From Candidatus Altimarinota bacterium (GTDB taxonomy: Bacteria; Patescibacteriota; Gracilibacteria; Absconditabacterales; Absconditicoccaceae), in contig WFMP01000195.1 in NCBI GenBank assembly GCA_015489035.1, forward strand, positions 1 to 6,918: DNA of 6,918 nt, in the 5' to 3' direction. The stretch's first letter is position 1. The number at the start of each line of letters is the position of its first letter. Shown here in pieces: positions 1 through 6,474 of this stretch. A program made the position numbers and the translations under genes. The notes under the pieces were generated by a model that did not search any database, was not told the DNA's origin, and saw nothing but the letters and a program-made list of their open reading frames with translations.

Positions 1-1
1 A

Positions 2-250
2 TTTGATATATTTAAAAAGTTGTGATTTATATGATTAAATGGAGAATTAAATTTGAAAAATATAGAGAAGTTTAAAAATAAAATAGATAAGGTTTCTGCT
101 AATAAAGATTGTAAAAATTTACCGTCTGTAGAATGATATGAATGGAAATATGAAAATGGTAAGTTACAATTAACTGAAGAAAGAACAGGAGAAGATTTAT
201 TTGCTTCCTTAGATAAAAAATTTTCAACTACTCAAAATATTGAAATTTAA
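2..250 (+). CDS. Hypothetical protein, 3' part (partial at left edge)
   Basis: I do not recognise this protein. The frame is open from the window edge to TAA at 248-250 if TGA is read as Gly, giving about 82 residues. The C-terminal part is hydrophilic and charged, with a segment reading GYEWKYENGKLQL (its first Gly is TGA) followed by an acidic stretch around TGEDLFASLDKK. No membrane segment or known motif is visible. The start is uncertain. A TTG at 53-55 with GGAG at 41-44 would give a 65-residue protein. However, no other gene here shows a Shine-Dalgarno sequence and TTG starts are less likely than ATG, so I prefer the reading that a longer gene enters from the left. An intrinsic terminator follows directly, which supports the real 3' end being at 250. 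Its convergent neighbour is the helicase gene, ending at 276. Confidence 0.55.
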
Positions 251-253
251 GAT

Positions 254-277
254 TTCTGCACAGGCAGGATTTTTTTT
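254..277 (+). terminator. Intrinsic terminator of the leftmost gene
   Basis: TTCTGC (254-259) pairs with GCAGGA (264-269) through one G-T pair around a 4-base ACAG loop. A run of eight T follows (270-277). It starts 4 bases after the TAA of the upstream gene. The T run overlaps the stop codon of the convergent helicase gene (276-278). Confidence 0.75.
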
Positions 278-2645
278 AATCAATTTTTTCTAGCATTCTT
301 CACATCATTTGTTTGATTCATCATCAGTAAAATCTAACAATTACTTTTTCAGAAAATACTTCCATTACTTCTCAAAGTCAAAATATTTTATGTTTTACTT
401 TATCTCATGTTTGAAATTTCATACTTGGTTTGCTGGCAATAGATGAATTGAATGAAGTTATAAGTTCCATAGGGATTTCTTCAATAAATCTACTTGGTTG
501 GTTATATTGTAGTTGTCAAAATTGTCTTCTACTTTCAGCATAACTCAAAAATAGATTATTTTTTGCTCTAGTAATTCCTACATAAGCAAGTCTTCTTTCT
601 TCTTCGAGTTCTTTTGGATTTAGTCTTGCTCTTGATAAAGGAAAGATGTTTTCTTCAAGTCATACCAAAAATACTGTATCAAACTCAAGTCATTTACTAC
701 CATGTCCTGTCATAAGTTGTATTTGGTCTGGATTCTCTTCTAAATTTTCTTGTAAATCTGTAAAAAGACTTATTTCATCTATAAATTTTCTTAATCATTC
801 AATTCATTTTTCTTTAAATTGAACAGCTGTATTCATCAACTGACCAATATTTGCAATTCTTTCTTTTGTGTCTTCTTCTCAAAATTCCTTTTTTAGATGT
901 TCTTCATATCAAATAGCCTTTACAATAATTTCTATAGTTTTGTTTGGTTCTACATTTTTTATTTTTTCTTGAATATATTTGATTAAATTTACAAAATTCA
1001 TAATATTTTTTTGTGCAGCTGAAGAAATGTTTGTATTTTCTATATTTGAAATTAAATCATGTAAAGAAATTCATTCACTATTTGCCATTTCAAGTAATTT
1101 ATCTACAGAAGTTTTTCATATTTTTCTTGAAGGAACATTTATAATTCTTGATAAACTGATACCATCTTCTGGGTTGATTAGATATTTGATGTAAGACAAA
1201 AGATCTTTAATTTCCTTTCTTTCATAAAATTTGAATCATCCATAAATTTTGTATGGTATGTTTTCTGTTAATAAAACTTTTTCAAAAGGTTCTGACTGTG
1301 CATTTGTTCTATAAATTATAGCAAAATCTGACCATTTTTTTCATTTTTCGTGCAATTTTTTTATCAAAGATATGATTTGTTCTGCTTCTACAAAATCTGA
1401 AGAAAATTTTATTAGTTTAATTTTACTTTCTTTTTCATTATGTGCTTTAATATCTTTTTTGTATTGATTCTTATTGTTCAAAATAAGTGCATTTCCAGCA
1501 TCAACTATAGTTTTTTTACTTCTGTAGTTAATTTCAAGTTTAAAAATTTTCAAAGAAGGCCAATATTTTTTTGCATTCAAAAATTCTTCAATTACAGCTC
1601 ATCTCCAACCATAGATAGATTGAAAATCATCTCAAATCAAAGTAATATTTCCATCAGAACCAGATAGCATATGAATAAGTTCAAATTGTATTTTATTTGT
1701 ATCTTGTGCTTCATCTACTAAGATATATTGAAATTTATTTTTCCATTTTTGTAAAACTTCTTTATCTTTTTTGAAAAGTAGATAAGGTAATAAAAGTAAA
1801 TCATCAAAATCTAATGTGTTTTGTTTTCTAAGTTCTTTTTCATATTCTTGATAAATTTTTCAAATAATTTCATCAGTATCATCTTGTGCTTGATAAAGAA
1901 AATCTTTTGCAGTAAGTCATTTACTTTTTAAATCAGATATTTTTCATTTAATTTCTCTTGGTGTAAATGTATCTTTTACTCATACTTTTTTTAATATTTG
2001 TCTAATTACACTTGCAGTATCTGCAACATCAGCAATGTTGAAACTTTTTTTAAATTCAGTATTTAAGATAGGATTTAGAGCAGTGATATCTTGTTTTAAT
2101 ATTTTTAAAAATACACTATGGAAAGTTCATAGCCAATTAAATCTTTCATTTTCAGGTGTAAAATATGATTTTTCATCTATTTCAGTATTATCATAATCAG
2201 ACAATAAACTATCTATATCATTATCTTCTCATAAAATATCGTCAAAATCTGGTTCAGAATCAATTGTTTGATTTTGCATTACTTCAGTATTTGAAGACTT
2301 TTTACTTTCTTTTTCTCAAAATTCTATTTCATCAGAAAAAGGTTCTTCCTCTTTGTTGTTTTCAGAGAAATTCTCTTTCTTTTTGTTTATATCTTGCATC
2401 TCATTTTCCATAATTTCTTTTAATCTTTCTTTCATTTCATTAGCAGCTTTGTTTGTAAATGTTACTGCTAAAATATTTGAAGAAGGTATTCAATTATAAA
2501 CCATATAAGCTATTTTGTATGTAAGAGTCCTTGTTTTTCAGGCACCAGCCGAAGCTAAAATAAGACTTGCTCACTCAGTAGATATCGCAGCTTCATACTG
2601 CTGGGGATTTAATATTTCTTTTAGATAGTTTTTCATTTGTTTCAT
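276..2645 (-). CDS. uvrD: UvrD/PcrA-type superfamily 1 DNA helicase (UGA = Gly)
   Basis: This is an ATP-dependent 3'-5' DNA helicase of 789 aa, expected in the cytoplasm in nucleotide excision and mismatch repair or in clearing stalled replication forks. All SF1A motifs are visible in order: Walker A SAGAGKT (32-38, Lys37), motif Ia VTFTNKAANEMKER (61-74), Ib TFHS (174-177), Walker B VDEAQD (310-315), III GDDFQSIYGWRGA (338-350), IV NYRS (373-376), V HGSKGLEF (648-655) and VI RRLAYVGITRAK (684-695). The C-terminus (from about 744) has the GDKVKHKIFGLGEV Tudor-like module typical of PcrA/UvrD. About 30 of 41 Gly codons are TGA, including the Walker A Gly36. Residues 81-168 are an acidic insertion. 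The ATG at 2643-2645 is the first in frame; a second at 2634-2636 is also possible. pcrA is an equally fair name. The gene is read divergently from pyk. Confidence 0.95.
2142..2405 (-). other. Acidic low-complexity insertion in the helicase (residues 81-168)
   Basis: Between motif Ia (ending in ERLKEIM, residue 79) and motif Ib (WLGTFHS, from 171) the protein carries about 88 extra residues. They are rich in Glu, Asp, Asn, Ser and Lys, with acidic clusters such as NNKEEEPFSDEIEFGE and EPDFDDILGEDNDIDS. As I know the family, the gap here in PcrA, Rep and UvrD is only 10-20 residues. The segment looks disordered. It remains in frame and uses TGA for Gly, so it is part of the protein and not an assembly artefact. 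Confidence 0.7.
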
Positions 2646-2665
2646 TAAAAATAAATATGTCTTAT

Positions 2666-2693
2666 AAGATAATGGAAAATAGTTTTTTTTCAA
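2666..2693 (-). promoter_or_regulatory. Candidate sigma70-type promoter for the helicase gene
   Basis: On the minus strand TTGAAA (2693-2688) is separated by 16 bases from TATCTT (2671-2666). The start codon at 2645 follows about 20 bases later, so the leader would be very short. This is a pattern match by eye in very AT-rich DNA. It is supported mainly by position and by the same -35 box and spacing at the other two promoter candidates. Confidence 0.35.
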
Positions 2694-2730
2694 GTAAGGA
2701 GTATTTAAAATTTTACTAAAAATAAATTCA

Positions 2731-2758
2731 TTGAAATATAAGTCAATATCATTATATT
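2731..2758 (+). promoter_or_regulatory. Candidate sigma70-type promoter for pyk
   Basis: TTGAAA (2731-2736), a 16-base spacer and TATATT (2753-2758) lie 29 bases before the pyk ATG at 2788. The predicted leader is about 20-25 bases and holds no purine-rich Shine-Dalgarno sequence. The 142-bp gap 2646-2787 contains only this and the divergent helicase promoter. I see no riboswitch or operator palindrome in it. Confidence 0.4.
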
Positions 2759-2787
2759 AAGCTTGATTTATTAATAATTTTCTAATT

Positions 2788-4203
2788 ATGAGAATGAATA
2801 AAATTGTAGCTACATTATGACCAGTGATAAATAACAAAGGTATGTTGAAGCAGATAGATAAATTTGTAGATGTTTATAGAATTAATTTATCACATGCTAA
2901 TTTATCACAAACAAGATGATTAATAAAAGATATTAGATCTATAGATGATAAAAAAGTGTTTATGCTTGATACAAAATGACCAGAAATAAGAACTACAAAT
3001 GATGAAATTATAGTATCAAAATGAGATATTATAAAAATATATTCTACAAAAAAAGAATGATTTATTAGTTTAGCTTATGATTTTTTTCAAAATATTCCTA
3101 AAAATGTTGAAATTTCTTTTAATGATAAAGCAGTAGTATGAAATGTTATTTCAAATAATTGAGATTTTTTAGAAGTTGAAATAATCCAATCTTGAAAAGT
3201 TTGACATAACAAAACTGTAAATTTTATTTGATATGAAATAGAATTAGATTTTCTTACAGAAAAAGATAAAAAAGATATAGAATTTTGAATAGAAGAAAAT
3301 ATAGCTTTACTTGCAGTAAGTTTTGTCAAAAAAGCTGAAGATATTATAAATTTTAAAAAATATTTATCTGAAAAGTATGAAAATTGTGATATGAAAATTA
3401 TATCAAAAATAGAGACTGCTTCAGCTTTGGAAGATATAGAAAATATTATAAAAGTTTCAGATGGTATTATGATAGCAAGGTGAGATTTATGAGCAAATGT
3501 AGATATGATAAGATTACCTAAGATTCAAAAAGATATTATTAAATTATGTAATTTATCTTGAAAACCTGTTATTTTGGCAACTCAAGTTATGTCTAGTATG
3601 GTTAGTAAACCTATTCCTACAAGAGCAGAGATAGATGAAATAGCTTACAATATTCAAAATGGTGTAGATGCTCTTATGTTGTCTGATGAAAGTGCAATAT
3701 GAGAATATCCAGTGGAAACATTATCTATGTTAAATGATGTAATACAAAATTATCAACATGACGTAAGTGATATAAAAATAGAATGGGAAGATATTGCAAA
3801 ATACACAAATGATGAAAATGAAATTACAGATTATATCTTATATTCAGCAAAAAAAACTGCTTATAAATTATGAGTTAAATATATTATAGCTCCTACTAGT
3901 ACTTGATATACTCCTTGAAAAATTTCATCATTAAAACCTGAAATCCCTGTAATAGCTGTTACCTCATCTGACAAAGTATTCAAATATTGTAATTTGATGT
4001 TTTGAGTAAAAGCACATAAAATATGAGAAAGTCAGTTTAATTATAATGAATTGAAAAGAATTATGTGAGAGATGCTTCAACTTGAATATAAATGACAAAT
4101 TAAATGAGAAGATAGAATTTTGATAGTTCATAGTAGTATCGCAAATAATGTAACTAATATGATAAATGGTATGGAAGTTATAAAATTTAAAGATTTTAAA
4201 TAA
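2788..4203 (+). CDS. pyk: Pyruvate kinase (UGA = Gly)
   Basis: This enzyme makes pyruvate and ATP from phosphoenolpyruvate and ADP, the last step of glycolysis, in the cytoplasm. The protein has 471 aa, the usual bacterial length. It shows the N-terminal KIVATLGP (5-12), RINLSH (31-36), DTKGPEIRT (61-69), a B domain of about 70-148, the catalytic Lys207 in ISKIET, ARGDLG (230-235) with the metal-binding Glu209/Asp233 pair, KPVILATQ (259-266), PTRAE (277-281) and the C-terminal allosteric-type domain from about 345. I count 23 TGA glycines against four GGT. Several are invariant in the family (Gly11, Gly64, Gly232, Gly235, Gly258, Gly305). The frame is closed by TAA at 2758, leaving ATG 2788 or ATG 2794 as the start. 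Oddities are SDES in place of the usual SGE(T/S), TQVMSSM in place of TQMLESM, and no clear DDG loop in the B domain. It is transcribed alone. Confidence 0.96.
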
Positions 4204-4211
4204 AAAAAATG

Positions 4212-4240
4212 ATTAGGGTAGAGTGTATCCTAATTTTTTT
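4212..4240 (+). terminator. Intrinsic terminator of pyk
   Basis: ATTAGGGTA (4212-4220) pairs with TATCCTAAT (4226-4234) as a 9-bp stem with one G-T pair and a 5-base GAGTG loop. Six T follow (4235-4240). It lies 8 bases past the pyk stop. The run of eight A at 4202-4209 could let the hairpin also work on the minus strand as a second barrier. Confidence 0.8.
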
Positions 4241-4243
4241 TAT

Positions 4244-4274
4244 AAAAAAAGACCTTTTGAATAATTCAAGGGTC
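4244..4274 (-). terminator. Intrinsic terminator of the ATP synthase operon
   Basis: Bases 4251-4261 (GACCTTTTGAA) pair with 4265-4274 (TTCAAGGGTC), leaving one bulged T and a 3-base loop. Read on the minus strand, the stem is followed by seven T (complement of 4244-4250). It begins directly after the stop codon of the last ATP synthase gene (4275-4277), so transcription appears to end after that gene. Confidence 0.75.
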
Positions 4275-4688
4275 TTACATTCATAATATTTTTCTTACAT
4301 CATCTAATATAAATCTTTTATATATTTTATTATCTGCTGATTTGATATATAATCAAGCATCATCATTTATATTTTCTATGATTTTATCTCATTTTTCAGT
4401 TAATTCTATTTGATTTAATCATTTTCATAATTTTATATCAAATATATTGAATCAACTTTTTTTGATAGAATACATAAGTAACTCATATATATTTTTTTTT
4501 GAATATTTTTCTTCCTTACAGAATTTTAATACTTCTCATAGTTGAGTATCTATATTAGATATTTGATCTATGTAATTATAAATATTATTTCAATACAAAG
4601 AAAAAAAGTAATGCAAAACATATAAATATTCTACTACTTTCTTTTCATCTTTCAAATATTCAACTAATCAACTATATATTGTATTCAT
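4275..4688 (-). CDS. atpH: Probable ATP synthase F1 subunit delta, short form
   Basis: The delta subunit (OSCP-like) joins the b-subunit stalk to the top of the F1 head. The assignment rests first on position: the gene follows atpF by 10 bases, as atpH does in the common order a-c-b-delta. The C-terminus (about 112-136) reads GLYIKSADNKIYKRFILDDV, which resembles the family's closing pattern of a Gly, a beta hairpin with a basic/Asp turn, and then a helix (typically Gly-x-x-x-x-x-Gly-Asp-x-x-x-Asp-x-S-x-x-x-x-L). The N-terminal part is mostly helical in appearance, as expected for the six-helix bundle. It is only 137 aa against about 175-185 in most bacteria, and similarity is weak, so a lineage-specific protein cannot be ruled out. 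All nine Gly codons are TGA. The ATG at 4688 has no Shine-Dalgarno sequence. Confidence 0.6.
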
Positions 4689-4698
4689 TTAATTTAAT

Positions 4699-5181
4699 CT
4701 ATTTTTTTAAAGCAACTTTATCTGTATATTGTTTAATAAATTCTTCATTTCATCAAACAAGTTTTTCATATACTGTGTATATTCATTTTTTAACAGATTT
4801 CTCCCATTGATTTTCTAATTCTTCTTTTTCTGATTTAATTTCTTGTTCTCATTTTTGGACAATAGTACTTTTTTCTCTTTCTGCTTGTTCTAATATAGAT
4901 TTTCTTTTTTGTTCAGCATCTTGTTTTGCTTCTTCAATAAGTTTATTTTTATGAATTAATCATTCTTCTATAATAGATTTTTTTTCTTTTTCTGCTTCTT
5001 CTAATTTCTTTTTTAATATTTCATCTGCATTTTTTAGTTCATCTATCATTTTTTTTCTTTTTTCTACAGCTTCTACTATAGGTCAAGCAAAAAAGATTTT
5101 AAATACAACAAAAAATATTATCAGATTTAGTAATTGAATTCACATATTCAATATAATTGTTCAATTAGTAACATTTTCCAT
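4699..5181 (-). CDS. atpF: ATP synthase F0 subunit b
   Basis: Subunit b forms the peripheral stalk that holds the F1 head still against the rotating c ring. The protein has 160 aa, normal for the family. It has one N-terminal membrane helix (about residues 9-32, LNLIIFFVVFKIFF), then the typical Pro turn (AGPIVEAVEKRKKMI, 32-46), and a long charged, Ala/Glu/Lys-rich helix (about 38-130) suited to a dimeric coiled coil. The C-terminus (about 135-160) would meet delta. All eight Gly codons are TGA, two of them adjacent (143-144). It starts at ATG 5181, 27 bases after atpE, and ends with TAG at 4699-4701, 10 bases before atpH. Only one b gene is present. Confidence 0.93.
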
Positions 5182-5208
5182 AATCAAATTTATTTTGTTG
5201 TAAATATA

Positions 5209-5424
5209 CTATTTATTTAATAACATAAATGCTATTACTAAAGCATAGATAGATGTAGCTTCAGCTAAAGCCATACCTAAAATAGCATAAACCATTGCTT
5301 TACCTGATACTTGTGGATTTCTTGCTAAAGCATCTAATAACCCTTTACCAACAAGACCAATACCAATACCTCAACCAATTACACCAACAGCAGCTATACC
5401 AGCTCATAACAAATTTGCATCCAT
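5209..5424 (-). CDS. atpE: ATP synthase F0 subunit c
   Basis: This 71-aa membrane hairpin assembles into the rotating c ring of F0. Helix 1 (about 5-26) carries the packed Gly motif GGGIGIGLVGKG (17-28), the polar loop holds ALARNP (32-37), and helix 2 (about 43-68) carries the ion-binding Glu55 in LAEATSIY. Of the Na+-type ligands known from Ilyobacter, the helix-1 Gln is Ile22 and the Ser after the Glu is Ala56, while Thr57 and Tyr60 are kept. H+ coupling is therefore more likely, but this is an inference. Unlike its neighbours, this gene uses GGT/GGG for 10 of 12 glycines and TGA only for Gly7 and Gly18. It starts at ATG 5424, 34 bases after atpB, and ends with TAG. Confidence 0.96.
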
Positions 5425-5458
5425 TTTTAATTTTAATTTATAATATAAATAATTTTTC

Positions 5459-6250
5459 TTAATGACTTTCTTCAGCCATCTTGAAATATATTAACACTAA
5501 CAGTGAAAATACAAATGCTTGTAGAAATCCTATCAATAATTCCATAGTAAATACGATTAAAGGAGCTATTAAAGGAACTTTAGCAGCATATATAGTAGCA
5601 GTAACTACTAATCATAAAAGTACTGCTCATGCAAATATATTTCAAAACAACCTTAGAGTCAGTGAAAGCATTTTAGTGAATTCTCATACGAATTCAAGGA
5701 AACCTATGAATAATCATAATGCTATATCCAATATTTTTACAATAAGCCATATTATAAATTTAAAAGGATTTTTAATACTAGGCATAGATGGACTTATACC
5801 TACACCATGTAGAGGAATATATCTTTCAAGAAAATGTAATCCGCTATTTTTAAATCAATACACTAATGACCATAAAACACCAAATACTGCTAGTATAGCA
5901 TTAAAATATACATCCGTAGTTACAGGTCTAAAATTATGTTCCAAAAATGGATTTACAGACGAAAACATATCTAAAAATAAACCAAAAAGATTATTCCAAA
6001 GTATATATATAAACAAAAATAGTATATATGTTTTTACAGAAGTTGGTACTTTATCAGACACTGTTCAGAAAAAATCATCCATAGCTTCGACTAGCATATC
6101 TATACTTGCTACTATAAAGTTACTTTCATTTTTTGATTTTAAAAAGTTATATCACCATACAAACATTAAAAATATTAAAAGGGATAACAAAGATGTTAAT
6201 AATGTTTGAGATAATTCTAGTCAAAATAAGTTTATATATTCTGGAAACAT
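5459..6250 (-). CDS. atpB: ATP synthase F0 subunit a
   Basis: Subunit a is the membrane stator that provides the two ion half-channels next to the c ring. The protein has 263 aa with five or six hydrophobic segments. The key helix reads LSLTLRLFGNIFAG (195-208) with the essential Arg200. The last helix reads MELLIGFLQAFVFSLLVLIYF (236-256), with Glu237 and Gln244 at the family positions. The upstream block RPVTTDVYFNAILA (108-121) matches the usual TADLNxTLALA region. The His often found after FAG is Ala209 here. TGA encodes 9 of 16 glycines, including Gly203 in RLFGN. ATG 6248-6250 is the first gene of the operon; no atpI is visible before it. The long open frame on the opposite strand here (5481-6209) is a shadow. 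Confidence 0.96.
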
Positions 6251-6289
6251 AAAATTTTTAAATTAAGTTAATTAAATAATTTAACTGTA

Positions 6290-6317
6290 TATATACTTTT
6301 TTAGATTCTTATTTCAA
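6290..6317 (-). promoter_or_regulatory. Candidate sigma70-type promoter for the atpBEFH operon
   Basis: On the minus strand TTGAAA (6317-6312), a 16-base spacer and TATATA (6295-6290) stand about 40 bases upstream of the atpB start at 6250. The leader would be about 30 bases. It contains an AT-rich inverted repeat GTTAAATTATTTAATTAAC (6285-6267) that could be chance in such DNA. No Shine-Dalgarno sequence is visible. Confidence 0.4.
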
Positions 6318-6345
6318 TATTTAATGTATAAAAAAGTTTTTTAAT

Positions 6346-6370
6346 AAAAAAAGAAGTAATTTCTTACTCC
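6346..6370 (-). terminator. Intrinsic terminator downstream of the Kazal-like gene
   Basis: Read on the minus strand, GGAGTAA (6370-6364) pairs with TTACTTC (6359-6353) through one G-T pair around a GAAA tetraloop. Seven T follow (6352-6346). It most likely ends the transcript of the cysteine-rich gene to its right and keeps that transcript separate from the atp operon. The stop codon of the remnant at 6364-6474 is inside the stem. Confidence 0.8.
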
Positions 6371-6474
6371 CTCCAAGCTTTTATAGTAGCTTCTACAACT
6401 TCCAACCTATCCGTTCTCCAAGTGCCTTTTTCAATATCATAAAATCTTTGGTCTGCATTTATATCATTATTTAT
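6364..6474 (-). pseudogene. Out-of-frame coding remnant (C-terminal fragment of an unknown protein)
   Basis: After an in-frame TAA at 6475-6477, this frame gives 36 residues ending in TAA at 6364-6366. The sequence looks strongly protein-like: DQRFYDIEKGTWRTDR then LEVVEATIKAWRE. There is no ATG, GTG or TTG near its beginning, so it cannot be a free-standing gene by normal rules. It is in a different frame from the Kazal-like gene, whose end it slightly overlaps. The stretch 6371-6430 is richer in G+C (25 of 60 by my count) than the DNA around it. Its only Gly is GGC, not TGA. I infer the tail of a lost, perhaps transferred gene. A frameshifted or undetected start is the alternative. I cannot name the family. 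Confidence 0.4.

Noticed and set aside
31..75. 14-codon ATG open frame at the left edge
   Set aside because: It ends quickly in TAA and overlaps the longer, protein-like frame ending at 250.
979..2413. Several short open frames on both strands (979-1194, 1341-1580, 1440-1667, 2165-2413)
   Set aside because: All lie inside the helicase gene. 1341-1580 is a piece of it in the correct frame, cut by TGA under the standard code; the others are shadows.
3087..3329. 80-aa open frame on the minus strand
   Set aside because: It is opposite the conserved pyruvate kinase reading frame and has no motif.
5855..6061. 68-aa minus-strand open frame as a separate gene
   Set aside because: It is an internal part of atpB between two TGA glycine codons, in the same frame.
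5481..6209. 242-aa open frame on the plus strand
   Set aside because: It lies fully opposite atpB, whose minus-strand reading has all subunit-a motifs. The plus-strand product is Asn/Lys/Ser-rich with no recognisable motif.
276..6250. UGA = Trp (mycoplasma-type code) or selenocysteine
   Set aside because: TGA sits at invariant glycines, not tryptophans, and TGG is used for Trp. There are far too many TGA codons, with no associated hairpins, for selenocysteine.
6267..6285. Inverted repeat GTTAAATTATTTAATTAAC in the atpB leader as an operator
   Set aside because: It is almost pure A/T in AT-rich DNA, imperfect, and without a second copy, so chance is a sufficient explanation.
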